A stretch of 64,000 nt of DNA from Bacteroidales bacterium (GTDB lineage: Bacteria > Bacteroidota > Bacteroidia > Bacteroidales > UBA932). Both the position numbers and the translations under genes were made by a program. Below the pieces are notes generated by a model that saw only the letters and a list, made by a program, of their open reading frames with translations, was not told where the DNA came from and ran no database searches. Shown here in pieces: positions 16,764 to 25,469 of this stretch (position 1 is its first letter; each line of letters begins with the position of its first letter). The stretch spans positions 1 to 64,000 of the forward strand of contig JAFSJK010000011.1 in assembly GCA_017439305.1 (NCBI GenBank), written 5' to 3'.

Positions 16764-18116
16764 TTAGCGGCTGAATTTCAGCGCAACGGGCTCTTCTGCA
16801 AGGCCTCTGGGGAGATAGACGGTGACCGTGCCGTCCTTGCCCACGGAGGCCTTGACCTTTTTCCCGTTGTTGAGGACGGTCACCTTACCCTTTGGGACGT
16901 TGCCGGTCCAGGAAATCTCCCGGGGCAGGTTCTCCCCTTCGGGAAGGGCGTAGACGGCGTAGAGGGTCTTGCCATCCTTGGAGGCTGTGAACCAGACGTT
17001 TCCGTCGTTATAGCGTTCCGTGATGCGGGTGCCGTAGATGGCTTCGCCGCAACGTCGCAGCCATCGGCCGATTTCCCGGAGGATGCCGGCGGCCTCGTCT
17101 TCGATGAGGCCGGCCGGGGTGGGGCCGACGCCGAGCGCCAGCGCACCGCCTTTCGCCGTAATCTCTGCGAGGGTGCCGATGACCTGCCGGGCGCTCTTGT
17201 AATGCGGATCCGGAGTCCAGCCCCAGTCGTTGCCGAGGGTCATGCAGGACTCCCAGGGATGGGCCAATTGCGTTTCCGGGACGGTCTGTTCCGGGGTCTG
17301 GTAGTTTTCGTTCGGCCCCTGGATAGTGCGGTCCACGCAGATGAGGCCGGGGCTTACGCGCCGGGCCTCCGGCAGGATCCCGTTCAGGCCCACTTCGTCC
17401 CCCGTGATCCAGCCGCCGTCCAGCCAGAGGATGTCCAGCGCCCCGTACCGGCCGCCGGTGATTTCACCGAGCTGGTTCTTCGTGTAGGTCACGTAGTTGT
17501 CCCACCAGCCGGGGTGCTGCTCCACCTTGTAGTTGATGCCGCGGCGCGGGGTGGCATAGTAAGGGTTCCAGAACCACTCGCAGTGCCAGTCCGGCTTGGA
17601 GAAATAGGCTCCGACCATGAAATCCTTCGCCCGGAAAGCGTCGAAGACATGGCGGGCGATGTCCCGCCGGGGGTCCGAAGCGAACGGTCCGGCCTTGGCC
17701 ACGGAAAAATCCGTGTACTCCGAATCGAACATACAGAATCCGTCGTGATGCTTGGTCGTGAATATCATGTACTTCATGCCCGCATCCTCGAAAACGGAGG
17801 CCCATTGTCCCGGGTCGAAGTCAACCGGATTGAATACCTTCGAGAGACCCCAGTACCACTGCTTGTAGCCCTCGTAGGTCGACCCCTCCGGGCGGACGAT
17901 CCAGTCCTCGTTGCACAGGTTCCAGGATTCGACGATGCCGGGGACACTGTACAGGCCCCAGTGCATCAGGACGCCGAATTTAAGGTCCTGCCACCGGTCC
18001 AGTTTTTCCAGGACCTGGGGGTCCGTGGGCCATTCATATCCGTCGGATTGCCCACGGAGTCCGGAGGTGCCGGCGAGCGCGAGCAGAAGGGTCAAGAGAA
18101 TCCGTTTTTCCATCAT
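16764..18116 (-). CDS. GH29 alpha-L-fucosidase
   Basis: A secreted or periplasmic retaining fucosidase acting on terminal alpha-L-fucose of host or plant glycans. Signal peptide: MEKRILLTLLLALAGTSGLRGQ. Seen: LKFGVLMHWGLYSVPGI near residue 45, FTTKHHDGFCMFDSEYTD, and the nucleophile motif LWLDGGW (Asp233). At about 450 residues it contains the barrel and a C-terminal beta-sandwich. No SusC/D pair adjoins it. Start could be Met1 or Met2. Confidence 0.93.
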   Translation of the reverse strand: MMEKRILLTLLLALAGTSGLRGQSDGYEWPTDPQVLEKLDRWQDLKFGVLMHWGLYSVPGIVESWNLCNEDWIVRPEGSTYEGYKQWYWGLSKVFNPVDFDPGQWASVFEDAGMKYMIFTTKHHDGFCMFDSEYTDFSVAKAGPFASDPRRDIARHVFDAFRAKDFMVGAYFSKPDWHCEWFWNPYYATPRRGINYKVEQHPGWWDNYVTYTKNQLGEITGGRYGALDILWLDGGWITGDEVGLNGILPEARRVSPGLICVDRTIQGPNENYQTPEQTVPETQLAHPWESCMTLGNDWGWTPDPHYKSARQVIGTLAEITAKGGALALGVGPTPAGLIEDEAAGILREIGRWLRRCGEAIYGTRITERYNDGNVWFTASKDGKTLYAVYALPEGENLPREISWTGNVPKGKVTVLNNGKKVKASVGKDGTVTVYLPRGLAEEPVALKFSR

Positions 18117-18133
18117 TCAACAGGTTAACGGCA

Positions 18134-18141
18134 CAAAGGTA
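18134..18141 (-). promoter_or_regulatory. -7 box for the GH29 gene
   Basis: Minus-strand TACCTTTG (TAnnTTTG), 18-21 bp upstream of the start. Confidence 0.55.
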
Positions 18142-18225
18142 ATGAAAAAGGCGGAATCCCGGCAGGGCCGGAGGAATTTGCGTTTGTTCGGATTATTCCA
18201 TATTTTTACGCACTACTCAGACAAT

Positions 18226-18909
18226 ATGGACGTGAAAACCGGAATATCAGGCCTTTTGGCCGCTTGCCTGCTGCTCATCCTCCCCATGGGCGCGGCTGCG
18301 CAGGATGATCCCAGGCAGGGCATCCCTGCCGATGTCTATTACCTCCTGCCCTCTTTCAGCCAGGGGATGGTCTATCTGGCCGGCCAGGGCCCTGCCCAGG
18401 GCCAGTTGAACATCTGTGCCGAGGACCAGACGCTCCGTTTCATGGACAACGGGGTGGAATTGTCGTCGAATGCCGACAATATCGTCAAGGTCCAGGTCGA
18501 CACCGCCGTCTTCGTCCGGAGTGACGGTTTTTTCTATCGGATCTATCAGGTTCCCGGGGACACTTGGATCGCCTACCTGCGCAAGGTGGAGATCCTCCGG
18601 GATGTCAAGAAGGGTGCTTACGGGATGGAGTCCCGGATCAGTTCCATCCGGACGGCCGGTTCCTTCTCGTCCGACGGCGTGATGTATACGCTGGAGCAGG
18701 CAGCGAATTACCCTTACAACGTGACGGAGACCTGTTTCCTGTACCGGGACGGCCAGGTCATTCCTTTCAACAAAAGGAATCTTCGTAAATGCTATCCGGA
18801 CAGGAAAGACGACATGGAAGCCTATTTCAAGTCGGGCCATTCCCTGCCCGAATCCCTGGAAGACACGCGGAACTTCCTCATCCGCCTTTCGTCGGGCGCT
18901 GACTTGTGA
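18226..18909 (+). CDS. Exported protein of unknown function
   Basis: A 227-residue exported protein with signal peptide (ISGLLAACLLLILPMGAAAQ, cleavage after AQ). The mature part appears beta-rich and soluble, with pieces such as YYLLPSFSQGMVYLAG, VDTAVFVRSDGFFYRI and VMYTLEQAANYPYNVTETCFLY. No family is recognised. The start is the ATG just before this signal peptide; the open frame continues upstream only through sequence antisense to GH29. It converges on the next gene with 3 bp between stops. Confidence 0.7.
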   Translation: MDVKTGISGLLAACLLLILPMGAAAQDDPRQGIPADVYYLLPSFSQGMVYLAGQGPAQGQLNICAEDQTLRFMDNGVELSSNADNIVKVQVDTAVFVRSDGFFYRIYQVPGDTWIAYLRKVEILRDVKKGAYGMESRISSIRTAGSFSSDGVMYTLEQAANYPYNVTETCFLYRDGQVIPFNKRNLRKCYPDRKDDMEAYFKSGHSLPESLEDTRNFLIRLSSGADL

Positions 18910-18912
18910 GGC

Positions 18913-19803
18913 TCAGACCAGGGCGCGGGCGATCAGGAAGGATGCGCCACCGATGAAGAAGGCGAGGACGACAATCAGGAAGATGGCGCAGAGGCCGGTG
19001 GAGATGGCCAGCCAGATACTCTTCTTTGTGCTGGCCCCGAGCCATTGATGGTAGTCCCAGACCAGCAGGACCATCGTCAGCAACACACCGACTTCCGAAC
19101 TCTGCCCGAAAGACAGCAGCAAGGCGAACAGCATGAAGAAACTGTATTGGCACAGGATATACGCCGATGCCGCGGCCGTGGCGGACATCTTCATCCTGTA
19201 GCGCCGCAAGGCCCAGGCCATGGCCAGCCAGAGAAGCAGGAACTGGCCGGCGAAAAGCGGAATCCCCTGGCTCCGGAGCGTGCCCTCCAGGGCCGCCAGG
19301 GACGATTCGTGCTGGGTATCTACCTCCTCCGGGTACTGGTCCAGATGCAGGTAGACCCAGCCTTTCTGGAGCGTGGCCAGCGTATTCTTCAGCAGCGAAA
19401 AAGTCTTTGCCTGCCCGGGATTCTCAAAATCCTCGGCTTCCATCTGCTCGACGGGATTGATCTCCTTCCCGTGGCGCTGCTGGACCGGCTGCATGACGGC
19501 GGCGACCAGGGCAAAGAAGGCGTAGAAGACGATGAGCGCCGTCAGGGGCGCCAGGTATCGCTCGTGGGCGCCATTGATGTAGTCCCGAATCATGTAGCCG
19601 GGACGGAGCAGGAGATGGGAGAACGTCCGTTTCGCGTCGTCATTCAGGAAAGGGATGCTGTCGAAAGCCCCTTTGTAGAAATCGCCGGAACGCTTCCGGG
19701 CCTTCTTCTCCTTGGGCTTCTGCCAGGGGAGATACCCCAGCTTCTGCCAGATGGCGAAGGCGCGGAGGCGTGACTTGAAAGAATGTTTCTTTTTCTTGTC
19801 CAT
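18913..19803 (-). CDS. DUF3667-type membrane protein
   Basis: A 296-residue membrane protein with a very basic start (MDKKKKHSFKSRLRAF), then NDDAKRTFSHLLLRPGYMIRDYINGAHERYLAPLTALI-type sequence (quoted in parts: FSHLLLRPGYMIRDYI), which is the DUF3667 signature with its loop before the first membrane helix. Four to five hydrophobic segments follow. Function unknown. The start is ATG 19803; a TAnnTTTG box ends only 7 bp upstream, so the mRNA may have almost no leader. Confidence 0.72.
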   Translation of the reverse strand: MDKKKKHSFKSRLRAFAIWQKLGYLPWQKPKEKKARKRSGDFYKGAFDSIPFLNDDAKRTFSHLLLRPGYMIRDYINGAHERYLAPLTALIVFYAFFALVAAVMQPVQQRHGKEINPVEQMEAEDFENPGQAKTFSLLKNTLATLQKGWVYLHLDQYPEEVDTQHESSLAALEGTLRSQGIPLFAGQFLLLWLAMAWALRRYRMKMSATAAASAYILCQYSFFMLFALLLSFGQSSEVGVLLTMVLLVWDYHQWLGASTKKSIWLAISTGLCAIFLIVVLAFFIGGASFLIARALV

Positions 19804-19809
19804 CAGTAA

Positions 19810-19817
19810 CAAATTTA
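19810..19817 (-). promoter_or_regulatory. -7 box for the DUF3667 gene, almost on the start codon
   Basis: Minus-strand TAAATTTG. The predicted transcription start falls within a few bases of the ATG at 19803. Confidence 0.5.
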
Positions 19818-19850
19818 CGCAATCCACCTTGAGAAAGCAAAGAAAACCCG

Positions 19851-19858
19851 TACCTTTG
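19851..19858 (+). promoter_or_regulatory. -7 box for uxuAB
   Basis: TACCTTTG, with TTG at 19829-19831 (19-bp spacer), the spacing reported for Bacteroides. The leader to ATG 19892 is about 27 nt. Confidence 0.62.
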
Positions 19859-19891
19859 TACAGATATGAACCCCTAAAAAGCAGTTACACA

Positions 19892-21145
19892 ATGGAAAAA
19901 ACCTGGAGATGGTTCGGAAAAAAGGATAAGATTACGCTTGCGATGCTCCGGCAGATCGGTGTAGAAGGGATTGTCACCGCCCTGCACGACGTCCCGCTGG
20001 GACAGGTGTGGACGCGGGAAAAGATCCACGAACTGCGCGAATACATTGAGGGTTACGGCATGCGCTGGAGCGTCGTCGAGTCGCTTCCTGTCGTGGAAAC
20101 CATCAAGTACGGCGGCCCTGATCGGGACCGGCAGATCGAGGTGTACAAGCAGTCCCTCCGCAATCTCTCGGCCGAAGGCATCCATTGCATCTGCTACAAT
20201 TTCATGCCGGTACTGGACTGGGCCCGCACGGACCTCTTCCACGAGAACCCGAACGGCGCCACGAACCTGTATTTCAACTACGCCGAGTTCGCCTATTTTG
20301 ACATTTACATCCTGAAGCGCCCCGGCGCCCGGGAGGAGTGGGCGCAGTTCCGGTTCCCGGCCGGCGTAGGCGAAGGGCGGAACGTCCTCGCCGAAGCCGA
20401 TGAGCTCGCCAAGACGATGACCCCGGAAAAGGACCACAAGCTGGTGGAGAACATCGTCATCAAGACGCAGGGCTTCGTGAGCGGCAATTTCAGCGAGAAC
20501 GACGAGGCACCCGTGCAGAAATTCCGGGAGTTCCTGGACCTGTACAAGGGCATCGACAAGGCCGCCCTGCGGGCCAACATGAAATACTTCCTGGAGGCCA
20601 TCATGCCCGTCTGCGAGGAGTGCGGTATGAACATGTGCGTGCACCCGGACGACCCGCCCATCGAGATTCTCGGCCTGCCGCGCATCGTGCGTACCGAAGA
20701 GGATATCGAATGGTTCCTGAACGCGGTTCCCAACAAACATAATGGATTGACTTTCTGCGCCGGAAGCCTTTCTGCCGGGGCCTACAACAACGTCGTGGAC
20801 CTGGCCCGGAAGTTCGCTTCCCGCACCCATTTCGTGCACCTGCGCTCCTGCCACATCTTCCCGAACGGGGACTTTACCGAGGCTTCGCACCTCGGCGGCC
20901 GGGCGGACCTCATCGAACTCGTCCGCATCTTCGAGAAGGAGAATCCAGCCCTGCCGATGCGCGTGGACCACGGCATGACCTTTACCGACGCGCCCGGCGG
21001 CATCATGGACGAATCCGCCCACGGCCACAATGCGGGCTACACCCTCCTTGGGCGGATGTTCGCGATGGGCCAGGTCCAGGGCATCATCGCCACCGTGGAC
21101 CGCGAGCTGGGCATCGAGTACAAACAACCCGGATTCTTTGACTAG
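19892..21145 (+). CDS. uxuA: Mannonate dehydratase
   Basis: Dehydrates D-mannonate to 2-keto-3-deoxy-gluconate in glucuronate catabolism, using a divalent metal. Seen: MEKTWRWFGKKDKITLAMLRQIGVEGIVTALHD start (in part), CICYNFMPVLDWARTDL, metal-site region MNMCVHPDDPP, LRSCHIFPNGDFTEASHLGG and RVDHGMTFTD. At 417 residues it is slightly longer than E. coli UxuA (394). The start follows from the promoter at 19851. It forms an operon with uxuB, 3 bp apart. Confidence 0.96.
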   Translation: MEKTWRWFGKKDKITLAMLRQIGVEGIVTALHDVPLGQVWTREKIHELREYIEGYGMRWSVVESLPVVETIKYGGPDRDRQIEVYKQSLRNLSAEGIHCICYNFMPVLDWARTDLFHENPNGATNLYFNYAEFAYFDIYILKRPGAREEWAQFRFPAGVGEGRNVLAEADELAKTMTPEKDHKLVENIVIKTQGFVSGNFSENDEAPVQKFREFLDLYKGIDKAALRANMKYFLEAIMPVCEECGMNMCVHPDDPPIEILGLPRIVRTEEDIEWFLNAVPNKHNGLTFCAGSLSAGAYNNVVDLARKFASRTHFVHLRSCHIFPNGDFTEASHLGGRADLIELVRIFEKENPALPMRVDHGMTFTDAPGGIMDESAHGHNAGYTLLGRMFAMGQVQGIIATVDRELGIEYKQPGFFD

Positions 21146-21148
21146 ACC

Positions 21149-22735
21149 ATGAAACTGACCGATATCCTGAGCGGCAGTTACAACGCCGCGGAATGGGAGT
21201 CCAAGGGCTACCGGCTCCCGAAATTCGACATCGCGGCCGTCCGCGAAAAAACCTTCGCCCAACCCACCTGGGTGCACTTCGGCGGCGGCAACATCTTTCG
21301 CGCTTTCCCGGCCGCCATCCTGAACGAAGCCCTGAATACGGGCCGGTACGACCGGGGTGTCATCGTGGCGGAAACCTTTGATTATGAGGTCGTCGACAAG
21401 GCCTATACCCCCTATGGGAACCTGTCGCTGTCCGTGAGCCTCCAGTCCTCCGGCACCATCGAAAAGACCGTCATCGCCTCCGTGACGGAGGCCCTGAAGG
21501 CCGACTATGCCTTCCCTGACTGGCAGCGGCTCGTGGACATCTTCCGGAATCCGTCCCTGCAGATGATTTCGTTCACCATTACGGAGAAGGGTTATTCCGT
21601 GTCTCCCGCCGACCTGGACCGGGGCCTGACGCCCGTCCTGGCGATGGGCAAGGTCGCCGCGCTGCTCCTGGAACGGTTCCGTGCCGGCGCCCTGCCGCTG
21701 ACCGTCCAGTCGATGGACAACTGCTCCCACAACGGAGACAAGGTGAAGGCCGGCGTCTTTGCCTATGCGGAGCGATGGGTTGCGGACTCGCTGGCCCCCG
21801 CGGCTTTTCTGGATTACCTGAAGGACGAGACAAAGGTTACCTTCCCGTGGTCGATGATCGACAAGATCACTCCCCGTCCGCACGAGAAAGTGAAGGCGAT
21901 GCTGGCCGCCGACGGCTTCGAGGACAACGAGTACATCGAGACGGAAAAGCATACCTTCACGGCCCCGTTCGTCAATTCGGAAGAGGTGCAATATCTTGTC
22001 ATTGAGGACAATTACGCCTCCGGCCGCCCGCCGCTGGAACTCGGCGGCGCGCTCTTCACGACGCGGGAAACCGTGGACAAGGTGGAGACGATGAAAGTCA
22101 CCACGTGCCTGAACCCGCTGCACACGGCGATGGCCCTGTATGGCTGCCTGCTGGGCTACACCCTCATCAGCGCCGAGATGGCCGACCCGGACATCCGTCT
22201 TTTCATCCAGAAACTCGGTTATATCGAGGCGATGCCGGTGGTGACGGACCCGGGCGTGCTGAACCCGTATGAGTTTATCGGGACCGTCATCAACCGCCGC
22301 CTGCCGAACCCGTTCATGCCCGACGCGCCCCAGCGTATCGCCATGGACACGAGCCAGAAACTGCCCATCCGCTTCGGCGAAACCCTCAAGAAGTACATCG
22401 CCCGCGGGCTGGATATGGACAATCTGGTGCTGATCCCGCTTACCCTGGCGGGTTATGCACGGTATCTGAAGGGCATCCGTGACGACGGAACCCCGTTCGA
22501 TCCTTCTCCGGACCCCCTGCTGGAGGAACTGATGGAGATCGTGGCGCCCCTGGAAGTGGGCAAGCCGGACCAGGACTGGTCCTGCCTGAAGCGGCTATAT
22601 AGCCGTACGGATGTGTTCGCCGTGGACCTCTATGAGGCCGGCCTGGGCGAACGCATCGAGAAAATGGTGAGGGAACTGTACGCCGCTCCCGGCGCCGTCC
22701 GCGCCACCCTGCATAAATACGTGGTGGCGCGGTAG
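21149..22735 (+). CDS. uxuB: Mannitol dehydrogenase-family oxidoreductase, probable fructuronate reductase
   Basis: NAD-dependent reduction of D-fructuronate to D-mannonate, the step before UxuA. Seen: the Rossmann start VHFGGGNIFRAF (near residue 42), DNCSHNGDKVKAGV with its conserved Asn, and KTCLNPLHTA-type motif (here TTCLNPLHTAMALYG), all family signatures. At 528 residues it is slightly longer than UxuB of E. coli. The pairing with uxuA supports fructuronate over mannitol or tagaturonate. Convergent with the adhesin gene downstream. Confidence 0.9.
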   Translation: MKLTDILSGSYNAAEWESKGYRLPKFDIAAVREKTFAQPTWVHFGGGNIFRAFPAAILNEALNTGRYDRGVIVAETFDYEVVDKAYTPYGNLSLSVSLQSSGTIEKTVIASVTEALKADYAFPDWQRLVDIFRNPSLQMISFTITEKGYSVSPADLDRGLTPVLAMGKVAALLLERFRAGALPLTVQSMDNCSHNGDKVKAGVFAYAERWVADSLAPAAFLDYLKDETKVTFPWSMIDKITPRPHEKVKAMLAADGFEDNEYIETEKHTFTAPFVNSEEVQYLVIEDNYASGRPPLELGGALFTTRETVDKVETMKVTTCLNPLHTAMALYGCLLGYTLISAEMADPDIRLFIQKLGYIEAMPVVTDPGVLNPYEFIGTVINRRLPNPFMPDAPQRIAMDTSQKLPIRFGETLKKYIARGLDMDNLVLIPLTLAGYARYLKGIRDDGTPFDPSPDPLLEELMEIVAPLEVGKPDQDWSCLKRLYSRTDVFAVDLYEAGLGERIEKMVRELYAAPGAVRATLHKYVVAR

Positions 22736-22745
22736 CGTCAGGCAA

Positions 22746-25451
22746 TTAATAATACATTTTCAGCAGAGTGTAATTAGAACCTGTGATGAGCAGGCCACTT
22801 TCGTCAAGATTATCCAGGATCGGGTCTCCGGTGAAGTTGATTTCCAGGGTCCAGGTTCCGTCTCCGTTTTCTGTCAGTCGTTCGGAGCCGGGCATGAATT
22901 CCTGGTTGAGCCAAGTGTTCCTCCACCAACCGTCTACAATGCGGATGTACGGATTTGTTCCCCTGAGCAGCAGATAGAACGTGTCGTTCTTGATGATATT
23001 CCAGACATTTTCCGGGAACGTAGTGAGGGCATCGCCATTGTTCTTGCCCTCCAAAGCGAAATAATAGGTGTAGTCCCATTGGGTTGCACCGGTTGTGCCA
23101 TCATTCTCCCAGATCACTGTCCCGATTTCTTCCGTCTTGTTTTCATCATAAACGGGACGGATAGGGAGACCAAAATTGCGGAAATAGTTTGGACTCCGAT
23201 ACACATCGCTTGAAAAGAAAGAAACGCACCACGCGCGGTCCGGATAAAAATCGTAGAGAGAAGAAGACCAATAATTGCCGATGCTCCCGACACTGGAAAG
23301 ATAGATTCCATTATATATCGAAGCAGCAGGCAGGAAGATACTGTTTCCGTTGATGTTGCTGGTAAACCTATATCCGTTTACTCCGTTAATTGTTGTCCAG
23401 GAACTTGTACAGCCGTTCAGCAATTCCTCCCATTCTTCATCTGTCGGCATCCGCCAATTCTCGCCCAGATTGACTCGTGCGGCATCGTCTGCTGGCTCCA
23501 GAATCATTCTGTAATCCGTGTAACCGTTATAACCGAAATTCGATTTGTTGCAGTACTTCGTCAAGGCCTCACCGGATGCCTGGCACCACTTATAGGACGG
23601 CCAGTAATAGCCCTCCTCTTTCGTCTCCTTCCAGACCGGCGGATCCTGGCTGAGATAATATGGTTGTGTCTCACCCCAGGCGAAGTAATCGCCGTATTCC
23701 TCGGGTGCCGTCGCCCCCAAATTGAACGAAGCCCACTTGAGGCCGGACGGAAGACCCAGGTCCACCTTCTCGGGAACAGCCGCCGAATACTCGTAATACT
23801 CTTGTGGATTGACAGTTACTTGACAATAGGTATTCAGGTTGCCATCAAAGGTTTTTACAATGATCCGGGCAACACCGGGGCTGACTCCGAATACTTCTCC
23901 GGTTGTAGTGACGGAGACAATCCGAGGGTTCGAACTCTCCCACGAACAGTCTTTGAGTGAGGCGTTTTCAGGAGAAATGATCGCTGTCAGAGTGGCCGTC
24001 TCTCCGATGGAAAGCACCAGTTCTTCTCTGTCCAACTTAACCTGGCTCACAGGAACGCCCAGATCCCCATAGACAGGCCGGATGGGAAAACCATTGAAAA
24101 AGTCGGTTACCCAGATCAGCGTTTCCGCCCGGTCCGAAGAATAAGCGTGGATGACACCGGATCCGGCGCTGCCGGCAAAGAAGATGGAAGATGTCCAGAA
24201 GGTGGCATATCCGTCGTTGATGAATCCCGTATCCAGATAATAACCGGATTCAGGAAGATAGATCGAATTGCCATTGATCTTGCTGGTTACCTGGATGACC
24301 TTCTCTCCATTGACGGTGGCCGGTGTGAGGGTGCATTTCGCGAACAATTCATCCCGCTCGGCGATGGTCGGAATTCTCCACGCATCACCCAGTTTCACAT
24401 GGGCGGCATCGTCTTCCATGTCCAGGTTATAGCGGTTGTCAAAGGGAGGCTCGCCATACTTGTTGATGGTGCCAGCCGTCCCGTCGCACCATTTCCAGTT
24501 CGCCCAGGAGAACTCCCACTTGGGCTCCGTTTCTCCCCAGGCGTAATAATACCCGATTTGCTCCGGCCTCGTGGCGCCCAGGTTGAACGTCGCCCACTGG
24601 ACGGAAAGGCCCAAGTCCACCATCTCGGGCTCCACGATCACTTCGGTGCCCAGATCCTTGAGGACGCCCCAGACGGAACGACGGATGGTAACGGGTGATT
24701 CTGATGTAATCGTTTCCACAACCTGATCACCTGCGTAGAGTTCCATCGTATATCCTTTCGTCAGGGTCTGGGGAGCAATGACGAGATAGTACGGACAATT
24801 TGCGTCGAGCGTACTATTTTTCGGCGTGACCAGTGTTACGAAAGGAGCCCCCCCCGTGATGTCAGTGATCATCGGGCTTCCGTCGGACGAGAATTCCACG
24901 GCCAGGGGGCCGGAAAGCGTCTCACCGTTATTTCCCCGGAAAACGACCTTCGTGATATCCCCCCTGTTCAGGGTGAACTTGACGCCGCCGCAGACATTGT
25001 AAAAATGGAGGTTGTAGTCCTTGGACTTGGCGACACTGAGGAATACCCCCCTGACAAACGTCTTTTTCTCTGCCATTTGGTAGGTAGGGAGACTCAGGAT
25101 CAAGGAGTTTCCCGAGTAGCCGTTGTCCGGGGAATATGGGTAGGCCGCCACAAACTCGGTGGTTCCATCCAGGGTGAAATTCTCCAACGAGCCTCTGAAT
25201 TCGGCGGCGGCAGCCTCCGTGGTATTGGTCGATTCGAACATTCCGGACTTGTCTCCATAGAACACGGAGATTCGGTCTCCCGGTGACCAAAAGATGCTCC
25301 CGTCCTGTTGGAGGACCGTTTTCGTCCCCGGCTCACCCGATGTGGCATACAGGGTGATGTCTCCTTCGACGGCGATGGTTTGCGTATCCAGTTCCCGGGT
25401 GCAACCCAGCGCGAGTGCAACGACCGGAATCAATATCCATTTCGTTTTCAT
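22746..25451 (-). CDS. Mosaic surface lipoprotein: fimbrillin-like, FISUMP, BIg2, FISUMP, C-terminal binding-like domain
   Basis: A 901-residue lipoprotein (lipobox ALALGC, Cys17), probably surface-exposed. Order: fimbrillin-like domain about 25-265 (FWSPGDRISVFYG); first Fib_succ_major domain about 270-465 (VDLGLSVQWATFNLGAT, AWGETEP, GDAWRIPT, FPIRPVYGD); bacterial Ig-like group 2 about 470-555; second FISUMP about 565-775 (GLKWASFNLGAT, ENWRMPTDEEWEEL); and a C-terminal domain about 780-901 with WENDGTTGATQWDY, resembling carbohydrate-binding modules (tentative). Start at ATG 25451; an in-frame upstream Met adds six residues. It lies 18 bp after a paralogue. Role inferred: adhesion or glycan binding. 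Confidence 0.85.
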   Translation of the reverse strand: MKTKWILIPVVALALGCTRELDTQTIAVEGDITLYATSGEPGTKTVLQQDGSIFWSPGDRISVFYGDKSGMFESTNTTEAAAAEFRGSLENFTLDGTTEFVAAYPYSPDNGYSGNSLILSLPTYQMAEKKTFVRGVFLSVAKSKDYNLHFYNVCGGVKFTLNRGDITKVVFRGNNGETLSGPLAVEFSSDGSPMITDITGGAPFVTLVTPKNSTLDANCPYYLVIAPQTLTKGYTMELYAGDQVVETITSESPVTIRRSVWGVLKDLGTEVIVEPEMVDLGLSVQWATFNLGATRPEQIGYYYAWGETEPKWEFSWANWKWCDGTAGTINKYGEPPFDNRYNLDMEDDAAHVKLGDAWRIPTIAERDELFAKCTLTPATVNGEKVIQVTSKINGNSIYLPESGYYLDTGFINDGYATFWTSSIFFAGSAGSGVIHAYSSDRAETLIWVTDFFNGFPIRPVYGDLGVPVSQVKLDREELVLSIGETATLTAIISPENASLKDCSWESSNPRIVSVTTTGEVFGVSPGVARIIVKTFDGNLNTYCQVTVNPQEYYEYSAAVPEKVDLGLPSGLKWASFNLGATAPEEYGDYFAWGETQPYYLSQDPPVWKETKEEGYYWPSYKWCQASGEALTKYCNKSNFGYNGYTDYRMILEPADDAARVNLGENWRMPTDEEWEELLNGCTSSWTTINGVNGYRFTSNINGNSIFLPAASIYNGIYLSSVGSIGNYWSSSLYDFYPDRAWCVSFFSSDVYRSPNYFRNFGLPIRPVYDENKTEEIGTVIWENDGTTGATQWDYTYYFALEGKNNGDALTTFPENVWNIIKNDTFYLLLRGTNPYIRIVDGWWRNTWLNQEFMPGSERLTENGDGTWTLEINFTGDPILDNLDESGLLITGSNYTLLKMYY

Positions 25452-25469
25452 GGTCTTTCCTCCTCTCAA

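Noticed and set aside
19874..22123. A 749-codon minus-strand open frame
   Set aside because: Antisense to uxuA and uxuB, with composition typical of a shadow frame.
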